Source: Arthrobacter sp. CJ23 (GTDB taxonomy: Bacteria > Actinomycetota > Actinomycetes > Actinomycetales > Micrococcaceae). From it: 64,000 bases of DNA. Every line of letters starts with the position of its first letter. Position 1 is the stretch's first letter. The stretch is from positions 992,001 to 1,056,000 of the forward strand of contig NZ_CP102950.1 in NCBI RefSeq assembly GCF_024741795.1, read 5' to 3'. The position numbers and the translations under genes were made by a program. The notes under the pieces were generated by a model. The model did not search any database and was not told where the DNA came from. It was given only the letters and a program-made list of their open reading frames with translations. Shown here in pieces: positions 54,733 to 63,195 of this stretch.

Positions 54733-56819
54733 GCGAGCACAAGCAGCAGAACAAGCCCGGCTGGGCCGCCAAAGCAGAAGCGGCCAAGGCCGCCCGTGCC
54801 GCCGAAGCGGAAGAATCCGCCGCGGCAGTGGACGTTGTTGACGACGACGACTTCGTCGAAGAGGAATACACTCCCGGCGAGGCCGACGGCGGCATGTTCG
54901 GCGACGTGCCGGCCAAGAAGGCCAAGGCCTTCTGGCCATCGGCCAAGCGCCTCATGGGCCTGCTGAAGCCGGAGGGCGCCGGCGTGATCATCGTGATCGG
55001 CCTCGTGGTGGTTTCCGTGGTCCTGAACGTGATCGCCCCGAAGATCCTGGGCAACGCCATGGACGTCATCTTCGGCGGCGTTATGGGCAAGCAGCTCCCT
55101 CCGGGAGTGACGCAGGAACAGTTCGCGGAGCTCATGCGCCAGCAGGGGCAGGGCAACTTCGCGGACATGGTCGCCAAAATGGAGCTCACCAACGGGATCG
55201 ATTTCCCCAAGCTGACCTTCCTGATCTCGATCGTGCTCCTGATGTACTTCGTGGCCAACATGTTCCTCTGGGCCCAGGGCTGGCTCCTGAACAGGATCGT
55301 CATGCGGGTCATCAGGAAGCTCCGCGATGACGTGCAGTCCAAGCTCAACCGGCTTCCGCTGGACTACTTCGACACCCGCCAGCGCGGCGACATCCTGTCC
55401 CGGGTGACCAACGACGTCGACAATGTCCAGCAGGGCCTGCAGCAGGCGTTCGCCCAGCTGGTCAGCTCGGTCCTGACGGTGCTGGGCATCATCGTGATGA
55501 TGTTCATCGTTTCCTGGGAGCTGGCCCTGATCGCCCTCATCGCGCTGCCGCTCTCCGGCATTGTGGCAGGCGTCATCGGCGCCCGCAGCCAGAAGCTCTT
55601 CGCCGCGCAGTGGAAGAACACCGGGGCGTTGAACGGCCAGATCGAGGAATCGTTCTCCGGCCACGACCTCGTCAAGGTCTTCGGCCGCGACGCGGACATG
55701 CTGGAGCGTTTCGACGAACGCAACGAAGCCCTCTACAAGGCGTCCTTCGGGGCGCAGTTCGTCTCCGGCGTGATCTTCCCGGCCATGAACTTCGTGTCCT
55801 ACCTGGCGTATGTTGGCATCGCCGTCGTAGGCGGCCTGCGCGTGGCTTCCGGCTCCATGAGCCTGGGCGACGCCACCGCCTTCATCCAGTACTCACGCGA
55901 ATTCACCCAGCCGCTGGGCCAGATTGCCGGCATGGCCAACATGCTGCAATCGGGTGTGGCTTCAGCCGAGCGTGTCTTCGAGTTCCTGGATGCCGATGAA
56001 GAGGTCAAAGAAAACGCCACGGGGCACCTGCCGGCCAAGACCGACGGTCATGTCGAATTCCAGCACGTCACCTTCAGCTACGTGGCCGACAGGCCGCTCA
56101 TCGAGGACCTGTCCTTCAGCGCCGAACCGGGGCACACCGTGGCCATCGTCGGTCCTACCGGGGCCGGCAAGACCACCCTGGTCAACCTGGTCATGCGCTT
56201 CTACGAGCTCAACTCCGGCCGCATCACGTTGGATGGCGTGGACGTCAAGGAGCTCAGCCGTTCCGAGCTGCGCTCGAAGGTGGGCATGGTCCTCCAGGAT
56301 GCCTGGCTGTTCGGCGGCACCATCTACGACAACATCAAGTACGGCAACCTGGACGCCACGGAGGAGCAGATCATGGAGGCGGCCAAGGCCACCTATGTGG
56401 ACCGATTTGTCCGCGCACTCCCGGACGGCTACCAGACCATCATCGATGAGGAAGGCAGCAACGTCAGTGCCGGTGAGAAGCAGCTCATCACCATCGCCCG
56501 GGCCTTCGTGTCCGATCCTTCGCTGCTGATCCTGGACGAGGCCACGAGTTCCGTGGACACCCGTACCGAGCTGTTGCTGCAGAAGGCCATGGCCGCACTG
56601 CGCACTGACCGGACGAGCTTCGTGATCGCGCACCGCCTGTCCACCATCCGCGACGCCGACACCATCCTGGTGATGGAGAACGGCCAGATCGTGGAACAGG
56701 GCAACCACAACGAGCTGCTCGCACTCCAGGGCGCCTACTACCGGCTGTACATGTCGCAGTTCGCAGGCGAGGACGTGGAGGAAATCACCGTGGATGATTC
56801 GACGGCGGTGCACAGCTGA
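54729..56819 (+). CDS. ABC exporter half-transporter 2
   Basis: A 696-residue partner. A charged Ala/Glu/Asp-rich N-terminal extension (1-70) precedes six membrane helices (about 80-420) with an extra-cytoplasmic or loop insertion (PPGVTQEQFAELMRQQGQGN, about 122-141), then an NBD (about 440-690): Walker A GPTGAGKTT (about 475), a non-canonical signature VSAGEKQL (about 579) and a complete Walker B LLILDEATSSVD. With the first half this makes one competent and one degenerate ATP site, as in TM287/288-type multidrug or lipid exporters. Confidence 0.9.
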   Translation: MSEHKQQNKPGWAAKAEAAKAARAAEAEESAAAVDVVDDDDFVEEEYTPGEADGGMFGDVPAKKAKAFWPSAKRLMGLLKPEGAGVIIVIGLVVVSVVLNVIAPKILGNAMDVIFGGVMGKQLPPGVTQEQFAELMRQQGQGNFADMVAKMELTNGIDFPKLTFLISIVLLMYFVANMFLWAQGWLLNRIVMRVIRKLRDDVQSKLNRLPLDYFDTRQRGDILSRVTNDVDNVQQGLQQAFAQLVSSVLTVLGIIVMMFIVSWELALIALIALPLSGIVAGVIGARSQKLFAAQWKNTGALNGQIEESFSGHDLVKVFGRDADMLERFDERNEALYKASFGAQFVSGVIFPAMNFVSYLAYVGIAVVGGLRVASGSMSLGDATAFIQYSREFTQPLGQIAGMANMLQSGVASAERVFEFLDADEEVKENATGHLPAKTDGHVEFQHVTFSYVADRPLIEDLSFSAEPGHTVAIVGPTGAGKTTLVNLVMRFYELNSGRITLDGVDVKELSRSELRSKVGMVLQDAWLFGGTIYDNIKYGNLDATEEQIMEAAKATYVDRFVRALPDGYQTIIDEEGSNVSAGEKQLITIARAFVSDPSLLILDEATSSVDTRTELLLQKAMAALRTDRTSFVIAHRLSTIRDADTILVMENGQIVEQGNHNELLALQGAYYRLYMSQFAGEDVEEITVDDSTAVHS

Positions 56820-56824
56820 GCACC

Positions 56825-57340
56825 GTGGAGGCAAACACTGTAAAAGCAAACCCTATAGAACCAAGCACTGTGGAAGCGAACACGGCGGCGGTACCCCGGC
56901 GCATCGAAGTCCAGGTGCCCATGCGCTGGGGCGACATGGACGCCTACGGCCACATCAACAACGTGCAGATCATGCGGATGTTGGAGGAAGCCCGTATCGC
57001 GGCGTTCGGCCCGCCCCGCGGCGCCGGACTGCCGGGTGTCCAGCCTCCGGTGTCCCTCTTCAACGACGTTGAGGAGGGCACCATGGCATTGGTTGTGGAA
57101 CACAAAGTCCGTTACGTGCGCACCCTGGAATACCGCAACGTTCCCGCCGTGGTGGAGATCTGGGTGGGAGCCGTGAAGGGGGCCAGCTTCGACCTCCACT
57201 ACGTCATGAAGGACCCGGTGACACGTGAGGACTGCGTGAAGGCAACCACGCACCTGGCCTTCGTGGACGAAACCACGGGCCGGGTGCTGCGGCTGACCCC
57301 CGAACAGAAGCAGCGGCTGGAAGAATACCGGGCACCATAG
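56825..57340 (+). CDS. Acyl-CoA thioesterase (hot-dog fold, 4HBT family)
   Basis: A thioesterase of up to 171 residues. The 4HBT active-site motif is RWGDMDAYGHINNVQIMRMLEEAR (about 34-57, Asp as catalytic residue). The N-terminus is uncertain: three imperfect repeats of an EANTV-like unit encode the first 22 residues, with GTG at 56825 and at least one later GTG in frame, and conserved sequence begins only near residue 26. It starts 6 bases after the ABC exporter and is probably in the same operon. Acts on a thioester of unknown acyl group. Confidence 0.82.
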   Translation: MEANTVKANPIEPSTVEANTAAVPRRIEVQVPMRWGDMDAYGHINNVQIMRMLEEARIAAFGPPRGAGLPGVQPPVSLFNDVEEGTMALVVEHKVRYVRTLEYRNVPAVVEIWVGAVKGASFDLHYVMKDPVTREDCVKATTHLAFVDETTGRVLRLTPEQKQRLEEYRAP

Positions 57341-57362
57341 CTCCAGGAGCCACCCCGGGCCG

Positions 57363-57368
57363 TAGAGT
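57363..57368 (+). promoter_or_regulatory. Putative -10 box for a leaderless cutC transcript
   Basis: TAGAGT ends exactly six bases before the ATG at 57375; no ribosome site is present. This implies that cutC has its own promoter downstream of the thioesterase gene. Confidence 0.45.
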
Positions 57369-57374
57369 GGCCCC

Positions 57375-58115
57375 ATGAAACTGGAGATAGCCGTTGTCAG
57401 TGCGCTGGGGGCCGGCGTTGCCGCTTCGGAAGGCGCCGACCGTGTTGAGCTGTGCAGCAGCTTGGAGCTGGGCGGAGTCACGCCCAGCCAGGGGCTGATG
57501 GAAGCGTCCGTCGAGCACGTGGACGGACGCCTGGAGATCCATCCGCTCATCCGGTGCCGACCCGGCGATTTCCACTACTCCGCCTCGGACCTGGACACCA
57601 TGGCTCGGGAGATCCGCGGCCTGCTGGCCCAGGGAGCGCACGGTGTGGTCCTCGGAGCACTCACGGCCGGCGGCGAGGTGGACGTCCACGCCACCGGGCT
57701 GCTGGTCGACGCCGCGCGGGAGGCCAACCCTGAGGCGCAACTGACCTTCCACCGTGCGATCGACCAAGGCAGCGATCCTCTGGCCGCGCTGGAACAACTG
57801 CTGGAACTTGGCTTCACCCGCGTGCTCACCTCCGGCCACGCGGCCACAGCCGGGGCCGGCGTCGAAACGCTGGCGCGGATGGTGCAGCGCGCCGGCGGGG
57901 ACCTGGAGATCATGGCCGGAGGAGGACTCGCGCTGGCGGACATTCCCGCCATGCACCAGGCAGGAGTCGATGCCGTCCACCTGTCGGCCAAGAAGATGGT
58001 GTCCACCTTGACCGCCGGCGCCATCGCGCTGGGAGGCCAGGACGGTGCTGACCCGACCGCGTATATGGTCACCGACCGTGAGACGGTCCGTGCCGCGCGG
58101 GCTGCCAGCCGCTAA
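57375..58115 (+). CDS. cutC: CutC-family protein
   Basis: A 246-residue TIM-barrel protein that starts LEIAVVSALGAGVAASEGADRVELCSSL, the CutC hallmark, with IHPLIRCRPGDFHYS (about 56-70) and LTSGHAATAGAGVETL near 155 and the FHRAID motif near 125. CutC was named for copper homeostasis, but that role is weakly supported and the biochemical activity is unsettled. Leaderless start at 57375. Confidence 0.88.
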   Translation: MKLEIAVVSALGAGVAASEGADRVELCSSLELGGVTPSQGLMEASVEHVDGRLEIHPLIRCRPGDFHYSASDLDTMAREIRGLLAQGAHGVVLGALTAGGEVDVHATGLLVDAAREANPEAQLTFHRAIDQGSDPLAALEQLLELGFTRVLTSGHAATAGAGVETLARMVQRAGGDLEIMAGGGLALADIPAMHQAGVDAVHLSAKKMVSTLTAGAIALGGQDGADPTAYMVTDRETVRAARAASR

Positions 58116-58133
58116 AAAGCGTCCGGGCTCCGT

Positions 58134-58571
58134 CTAGGAATTGGAGGATCCGTTCCTGTTGTCGGTGAGGTCCGCATGGAGCTGCTGGATCCGTGCGTTG
58201 ATGTCGTCCCGAAGCAGGCGCATACGCTCCATGCCTTCAATGCCGCGCTCGGAGGGCTCGTCGGTTGCCCAGACCTCAAAACGCTTCCCGGCCGGGGGAT
58301 CAAGCTTTGCCTCGCTGCCGAGGACGATTACGGCGTCCACGAGGTTCAGCACGTCATCGGTGACCGGCTTCGGATGTTCCCCGGTGATGTCGATCCCCAG
58401 CTCCGTCAGGGAGTCCACGGCCTCGCTGTTCAGGGATGCGCCTGGCTTGGTGCCGGCCGAGTACACGGTCACGGCGCCCCCGGCGAGGCCACGCATGAGG
58501 CCGGCGGCGAGCTGGGACTTGCCGCCGTTCTTGCTGCAGACAAAGAGGACTGCGGGGTGTTCCTGTGTCAT
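58134..58571 (-). CDS. arsC: Low-molecular-weight phosphatase-type arsenate reductase (CX5K variant)
   Basis: A 145-residue ArsC of the thioredoxin/mycothiol-linked low-MW tyrosine phosphatase fold. The P-loop is CSKNGGKSQ (Cys 12), with Lys at the position of the usual catalytic Arg; actinobacterial ArsC proteins with a KNGGKSQ loop are known as a subgroup. Downstream, the Cys pair used by other ArsC proteins is absent, so recycling by mycothiol rather than an intramolecular disulfide is likely. It is the last gene of the minus-strand ars cluster, 75 bases after the FAD oxidoreductase. Confidence 0.82.
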   Translation of the reverse strand: MTQEHPAVLFVCSKNGGKSQLAAGLMRGLAGGAVTVYSAGTKPGASLNSEAVDSLTELGIDITGEHPKPVTDDVLNLVDAVIVLGSEAKLDPPAGKRFEVWATDEPSERGIEGMERMRLLRDDINARIQQLHADLTDNRNGSSNS

Positions 58572-58646
58572 GGGAGTGTGCTTCCTTCGTGAGGGAGGAG
58601 ACCAGGACCTTGGTCCTGTCGTGGCGGGCTGTGCTTGGTGGGGTGG

Positions 58647-60020
58647 CTAATTCTCGCCCGAGCGGCCGTGGGCCAGCCCCGTGGGGAAGCCGATGAGCAC
58701 AGGTTCCGGCGCGGAACAGCAGCCGGCTTTCTCCGACACAACGTCGGCGCCTGCGGGGGCGTCGCAGCTGCTGCCGGCGTCGGTGGAGCAGACTCCGGTT
58801 TCCGGCAGTTCCAGCTGCACCGTGTCGGCCGCGGCCTGGTCGCCGGCAAGGGCTGCGGCCACGGAACGGACCTGTTCGTAGCCCGTAGCCAGGAGGAACG
58901 TCGGTGCGCGTCCGTAGGATTTCATGCCGACGATGTAGAAGTCCTTCTCCGGGTGGCCGAGCAGCCTGGCGCCATGCGGCGGAACGGTGCCGCAGGAATG
59001 GAACTCCGGGTCAATCAACGGGCCCAGCTCCGTCGGGGCCTCGACGGCGGGGTCGAGGTTGAGGCGGAGTTCGCGCAGCATCTCCAGATCTGGCCGGAAT
59101 CCGGTGCAGGGCACAACGACGTCGATCTCCAGGGTGCGTCCGTCGGCGGATTCGACGCCAACATGCGTGTCCAAGGTCTTGAGCGAAGAGATCCCGAAGC
59201 CGGTGTGCAGTTCGATGGTTCCGGCCCCCACCAGGCGGCGCAGCCGTGCTCCGAGCTGGCCGCGGGCGGGCAGGCCGTCGGCGTCCCCGCCGCCATAGAC
59301 CTTGTCCGCGGTGGCTCCGCGCACTGCCCACACGATCGAGGTTCCGGGCTCCTCCTTGGCAAGGTCCGCCAGGTTGATCAGGGTATTTGCTGCCGAGTGT
59401 CCGGCTCCCACAACAAGAACACGGCGGCCGGCGAAAGCGGCGCGGTCACGCCCAACAACGTCAGGCAGCGGCGAGGAAATCCGCTCTGCAGCGGTGTTCT
59501 CGCCGATGGCGGGCAGTCCGGAGGTACCGAGCGGGTTGCGGGTGGACCAGGTGCCGGAAGCATCGATGACGGCGGCCACGGTGTGGTCGCGGACCTCTCC
59601 ACCATGGTGTTCAACCCGGACGATGAAGGGCGTGGTGTCGCGGTCACGCACATGGGTCTTGTCCAAGCCCCGTCGGGTGACCGCGATGACGCGGGCGCCG
59701 GTCTGGAGCCGGGAGGCGATCTCCGGCGTCGCGGCCAGGGGCGCCAGGTAATTGTCGACGAGTTCCCCGCCATACGGCAGTGCCGTGAGGCGCGGGGCTT
59801 CCCAGCCGGTGGCGTCGAGCAGGCGGACGGCCGCGGCGTCGAGGTTGAACCGCCACGGCGAGAACAGCCGGATGTGGCGCCATTGCTCGATGGCGGCGCC
59901 CGCCGTCGGGCCTGCTTCAAAGATCAGCGGTTGCAGCCCGCGCTCCAGCAGGTGCGCCGCGGCGGCCAGGCCCACCGGCCCGGCGCCGATCACGGCGACG
60001 GGAAGGTTCAACGATTCCAT
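58647..60020 (-). CDS. FAD/NAD(P)-dependent oxidoreductase with Cys-rich tail (ArsO-like)
   Basis: A 457-residue flavoprotein with two dinucleotide folds: VAVIGAGPVGLAAAAHLLERG (about 8-28) and RRVLVVGAGHSAANTLINLA (about 205). It resembles flavin monooxygenase or thioredoxin-reductase-like proteins that accompany ars genes and are often called ArsO. The last 50 residues hold five cysteines (VCSTDAG, SSCDAPAG, AGCCSAPE), a tail able to bind As(III) or a metal. It is 10 bases from trxB. Whether it oxidises an arsenical or hands electrons on is unknown. Confidence 0.78.
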   Translation of the reverse strand: MESLNLPVAVIGAGPVGLAAAAHLLERGLQPLIFEAGPTAGAAIEQWRHIRLFSPWRFNLDAAAVRLLDATGWEAPRLTALPYGGELVDNYLAPLAATPEIASRLQTGARVIAVTRRGLDKTHVRDRDTTPFIVRVEHHGGEVRDHTVAAVIDASGTWSTRNPLGTSGLPAIGENTAAERISSPLPDVVGRDRAAFAGRRVLVVGAGHSAANTLINLADLAKEEPGTSIVWAVRGATADKVYGGGDADGLPARGQLGARLRRLVGAGTIELHTGFGISSLKTLDTHVGVESADGRTLEIDVVVPCTGFRPDLEMLRELRLNLDPAVEAPTELGPLIDPEFHSCGTVPPHGARLLGHPEKDFYIVGMKSYGRAPTFLLATGYEQVRSVAAALAGDQAAADTVQLELPETGVCSTDAGSSCDAPAGADVVSEKAGCCSAPEPVLIGFPTGLAHGRSGEN

Positions 60021-60030
60021 GGTGTGCTCC

Positions 60031-61020
60031 CTAGAAGTGGGTGGGCTCTTCCACCAGCGCCGTGGCGATGCTGTCCGCGTCGTCCAGGGCAGCCAGGTAG
60101 CGTTCGGCGTCCAGGGCCGCGGCGCAGCCGGTGCCGGCGGCGGTGATGGCCTGGCGGTAGCGGTGGTCCACGGCGTCGCCGCAGGCGAAGACCCCGGTGA
60201 GGTTGGTGACCGTGGTGGGCGAGTCGACCTTGATGTACCCCTCGGCGTCCAGTTCCACCTGGCCGGCCACGAGTTCGGTGCGCGGCAGGTGACCGATGGC
60301 CACGAAGATGCCGGTGGCGGCCTGTTGGCGGCTTTCGCCGGTGCGGGTGTCCGTGAGCGTCACGCCGGTGACCTTGGCGTCGCCGTGGATGGCCGTGATG
60401 GCCGAGTTCCAGGCGAAGCTGATCTTGGGGTTGTCCTTGGCACGCTGGGCCATAATCCGGGAGGCCCGGAGTTCGTCCTTGCGCACGACGACGGTCACGG
60501 ACTTCCCGAAGCGCGTCAGGAAGATGGCCTCCTCCATGGCGGAGTCGCCGCCGCCCACCACGATGATGTCCTGTTCGCGGAAGAAGAAGCCGTCGCAGGT
60601 GGCGCACCAGGACAGGCCGTGTCCGCTGAGCTTCTTTTCCTCGGGCAGCCCGAGCTCCTTGTAGGCGGAGCCGGTGGCGAGGATGACAGCCGGGGCCTCG
60701 TGGGTCTCGCCGGCGCCGGTGACCACACGCTTGAGGTGACCTTTCAGATCCACTTCAGTGACGTCGTCGAACACTATACGGGCGCCGAACCTCTCGGCCT
60801 GCTCCTGCAAGCCGTCCATGAGCTCCGGGCCCTGGATGCCGGCCGGGAAGCCCGGGAAGTTTTCCACCTCGGTGGTGTTCATCAGGGCGCCGCCGGCCGT
60901 GACCGAACCGGCCAGGACCAGCGGGTTCAGGCCCGCGCGGGCGGCGTAGATCGCCGCCGTGTAGCCGGCGGGGCCGGATCCGATGATGATCAGCTGTTCG
61001 GTGTGGACGTCGGTGCTCAC
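60031..61020 (-). CDS. trxB: Thioredoxin reductase-like flavoprotein
   Basis: A 329-residue enzyme with FAD motif [20 protein letters not shown] (about 10-29), redox pair CATC (about 138-141, [11 protein letters not shown]), NADPH motif [12 protein letters not shown] (about 155-166) and [14 protein letters not shown] near 283. In this position it probably supplies electrons to arsenate reduction, as ars-linked trxB genes do; no thioredoxin gene is adjacent. Lies 36 bases downstream of arsC with AGGAGAG before its start. Confidence 0.92.
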   Translation of the reverse strand: MSTDVHTEQLIIIGSGPAGYTAAIYAARAGLNPLVLAGSVTAGGALMNTTEVENFPGFPAGIQGPELMDGLQEQAERFGARIVFDDVTEVDLKGHLKRVVTGAGETHEAPAVILATGSAYKELGLPEEKKLSGHGLSWCATCDGFFFREQDIIVVGGGDSAMEEAIFLTRFGKSVTVVVRKDELRASRIMAQRAKDNPKISFAWNSAITAIHGDAKVTGVTLTDTRTGESRQQAATGIFVAIGHLPRTELVAGQVELDAEGYIKVDSPTTVTNLTGVFACGDAVDHRYRQAITAAGTGCAAALDAERYLAALDDADSIATALVEEPTHF

Positions 61021-61056
61021 GAGGTTCTCTCCTGGTGCTCGAAAATGCGAAGCGGT

Positions 61057-61479
61057 CTACTTGGCGGCCGGGATCAAGGAATCAATCAGGCCCTCAATGC
61101 GGGTCTTGATCTCGTCGCGGATGGGGCGGACGGCGTTCACGCCCTGGCCGGCCGGGTCTTCCAGCACCCAGTCTTCGTAGCGCTTGCCGGGGAAGTAAGG
61201 GCACTCGTCGCCGCAGCCCATGGTGATGACGACGTCGGATTCCTTGACGGCCTCGGTGGTCAGGACCTTGGGGATCTCGGCGGACATGTCGATGCCCAGT
61301 TCCGCCATGGCCTCGACGGCGGCCGGGTTGACTTTGTCCGCGGGCTGCGAGCCGGCGGAGCGGACTTCGATGGCCCCGTCCGACAGGGTGGTCAGGAAGG
61401 CGGCGGCCATCTGGGAACGGCCGGCGTTGTGGACGCAGACGAAGAGGACGGAGGGCTTCTTGCTGGCTTCTGCGGTCAT
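61057..61479 (-). CDS. arsC: Arsenate reductase ArsC (low-MW phosphatase type)
   Basis: A 140-residue enzyme that reduces arsenate to arsenite. The P-loop CVHNAGRSQMAA (Cys about 15) has the standard CX5R; a second cysteine pair region GCGDECPYFPGKRYEDWVLED (about 85-105) is present, as in thioredoxin-coupled ArsC. ATG 61479 has AGGAGAAAC upstream; codons back to 61536 lie in the promoter region. It is the first gene of arsC-trxB-FAD oxidoreductase-arsC and sits behind two ArsR-type operators. Confidence 0.92.
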   Translation of the reverse strand: MTAEASKKPSVLFVCVHNAGRSQMAAAFLTTLSDGAIEVRSAGSQPADKVNPAAVEAMAELGIDMSAEIPKVLTTEAVKESDVVITMGCGDECPYFPGKRYEDWVLEDPAGQGVNAVRPIRDEIKTRIEGLIDSLIPAAK

Positions 61480-61550
61480 CGGGTTTCTCCTGGGATCGGC
61501 TGGATGGGTCTGGTTGACGTCGTTGTACCGCACCACTGCTGCGTCGATAT

Positions 61551-61604
61551 ATATTGATGGTTATCGATGCACCGAGTATCGGACGATAGATTGATGATTG
61601 TCAA
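61551..61604 (-). promoter_or_regulatory. ars operon promoter with two ArsR-type operators
   Basis: On the minus strand TTGACA (61604-61599), an 18-base spacer and GATACT (61580-61575) make the promoter. Operator 1, TTGATGATTGTCAA (61591-61604), covers the -35; operator 2, a weaker ATTGATGGTTATCGAT (61553-61568), covers the start point. This is standard double repression by an ArsR protein. Confidence 0.7.
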
Positions 61605-61646
61605 TATTTACTTTCAGGCGCGATGGGTCGGGGCTGGACTGCTGGC

Positions 61647-62321
61647 CTAGGCGGCGTGCAGGCGTGGTGCGAGGTCGGTGATGCGGTGGGCGATGTCGGT
61701 GAAGGCGACCTCGAAGGCTTCCGCGGTGTCCAGCCGGAGGGGGTCCGGGACGGACCAGTGGATGCCGTGCAGGCCGGGCAGTTCCTCGTGGGCGTTGTCG
61801 CACACGGTGACAATGAAATCCCCGTCTGTCATCACGTCATCCAGCTGGCGCGGGCTCAGGCCGGCCAGGTCGATGCCGTGACGGCGGGCGACATCCACGG
61901 CCCCCTGGGCGATGCGGTCCGCGGGGTGCGTCCCGGCTGAGGCCGAGGGGATGGGGCTGGCCTGCCGCCAGAGAGCTGTCGCGAGCTGGGACCGGGCGCT
62001 GTTGCGCGTGCAGACGAACAGGATGCGGCGCACTCCGTGCCCTGCTCCCGGCGTCAGCCCCTCCAGTGCTCCGTCGGCGAGGCGGACGTAGCTGCGGCGC
62101 CTGTCGGCTTCCGAGCGGTGGCGCGTGGCCAGCCCGGCGTCCTCAAGTGCGCGCAGATGGTGGGACAGCAGATTGGAAGGCATCCCCAGCCTGGCCTGCA
62201 GCTCCGTGGGGGACAGCTCGCCCAGGGTCAGCAGGTCCACGATGCGCAGCCGCGCAGGATCGGCGAGGGCGCCATGCTTGGCGGCCCGCGCCCGAACGGC
62301 ATCAACTGACTCAATATTCAT
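61647..62321 (-). CDS. ArsR-ArsC fusion: HTH repressor joined to arsenate-reductase-like domain
   Basis: A 224-residue fusion. Residues about 5-90 are an ArsR-type winged helix (ALADPARLRIVDLLTLGELS, PSNLLSHHLRALEDAGLATR); residues about 96-224 are a low-MW phosphatase/ArsC fold with P-loop CTRNSARSQ (Cys about 102). The ArsR part has no Cys, so the usual As(III) trigger is absent there; the phosphatase domain, with its few cysteines (VTVCDNAHEE), could sense instead. ATG 62321 lies seven bases after a CAAAAT box, so it may be leaderless. Divergent from the aquaporin. Confidence 0.85.
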   Translation of the reverse strand: MNIESVDAVRARAAKHGALADPARLRIVDLLTLGELSPTELQARLGMPSNLLSHHLRALEDAGLATRHRSEADRRRSYVRLADGALEGLTPGAGHGVRRILFVCTRNSARSQLATALWRQASPIPSASAGTHPADRIAQGAVDVARRHGIDLAGLSPRQLDDVMTDGDFIVTVCDNAHEELPGLHGIHWSVPDPLRLDTAEAFEVAFTDIAHRITDLAPRLHAA

Positions 62322-62357
62322 TGATTCAATTTTGACTGAGTTACTTTCCTCGGTCAA
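62311..62357 (-). promoter_or_regulatory. Divergent promoter region of the ArsR-ArsC fusion and aquaporin
   Basis: Minus-strand TTGACC (62357-62352), 17 bases, then CAAAAT (62334-62329) give a promoter whose start falls at the ATG. Inverted repeats TCAAT-ATTC-ATTGA (62311-62324) and TTGATTCAA (62321-62329) overlap it and may be the fusion protein's own operator. No clear plus-strand promoter for the aquaporin was resolved. Confidence 0.5.
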
Positions 62358-62367
62358 GCTGGTTCCC

Positions 62368-63102
62368 ATGACTTCACACCAGCCGCCGTTGTGGCGCCGC
62401 GCCGTGGCCGAACTGCTCGGCACCTGCCTGCTTGTTTCCATCGTGGTCGGCTCCGGGATCGCCGCGCAGCAGCTTTCCCCGAACGACGTCGGCCTGCAGC
62501 TGTTGCAGAACAGCACCGCCACGGTGCTGGGCTTGACGGTGCTGATCTTGGTGTTCGGTCCCGTCAGTGGCGCGCACTTCAACCCGGCGGTCTCGATCGT
62601 TGACTGGATCCTGGGCAGGAGCAGCGGCACCGGGCTGACTCTGCCGGAACTTGGCACCTATGTGGTGGCGCAGACCGCGGGCGCGATTGGCGGCAGTGTT
62701 CTTGCGAACGCGATGTTTGACATGGGTACCTCCATTTCGGTCAAGGACCGCGACACCGCCGGGCACCTGCTCGCCGAGGTCGTCGCCACCGCGGGGCTCA
62801 TCCTTCTGATTTTCGCCCTGGCCGCCACCAACCGGGGTGTCCTCGCTGCTCCGGCGGTGGGAGCCTATATCGGGGCAGCGTACTGGTTTACATCCTCCAC
62901 CTCCTTCGCCAACCCCGCCGTGACGGTTGGCCGCATTTTCAGCGACACCTTCGCGGGCATCGGGCCGGCATCCGTTCCCGGTTTCGTTCTGGCGCAGCTG
63001 ATCGGCGCGGCAGTGGGCGTTGGCCTTCTTGTGCTGTTGTTCCCGGCGGTATCGCGGACGGCTGACGATGTGGTGGTCCCGCACCCCTTGGAGAAGGCAT
63101 GA
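62368..63102 (+). CDS. Aquaglyceroporin-family channel (AqpS-like)
   Basis: A 244-residue MIP channel with six membrane helices and the two half-helix motifs, HFNPAVS (about 72) and FANPAVT (about 180). In several bacteria an aquaporin replaces the efflux pump in ars operons: arsenite made by ArsC leaves through the channel down its gradient. The setting here, between ArsR-type genes and opposite arsC, fits that. ATG 62368 opens the family N-terminus (WRRAVAELLGTCLLVSIVVG); no good ribosome site is visible. Specificity-determining residues were not analysed. Confidence 0.85.
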   Translation: MTSHQPPLWRRAVAELLGTCLLVSIVVGSGIAAQQLSPNDVGLQLLQNSTATVLGLTVLILVFGPVSGAHFNPAVSIVDWILGRSSGTGLTLPELGTYVVAQTAGAIGGSVLANAMFDMGTSISVKDRDTAGHLLAEVVATAGLILLIFALAATNRGVLAAPAVGAYIGAAYWFTSSTSFANPAVTVGRIFSDTFAGIGPASVPGFVLAQLIGAAVGVGLLVLLFPAVSRTADDVVVPHPLEKA

Positions 63103-63161
63103 TCCTGAGTGTCGGGCATGAGCTGCCCAGCCTCGGCTGAAGGGGCATGCGGGTCTATATA

Positions 63162-63189
63162 TTGATGATGGTCAATGTTCAGGCATAAT
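63162..63189 (+). promoter_or_regulatory. arsR promoter with ArsR operator, leaderless
   Basis: TTGATG (63162-63167), a 16-base spacer and CATAAT (63184-63189), which ends six bases before the ATG at 63196. The operator TTGATGATGGTCAA (63162-63175) overlaps the -35 and differs by one base from the site at 61591. Confidence 0.65.
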
Positions 63190-63195
63190 GGGTGC

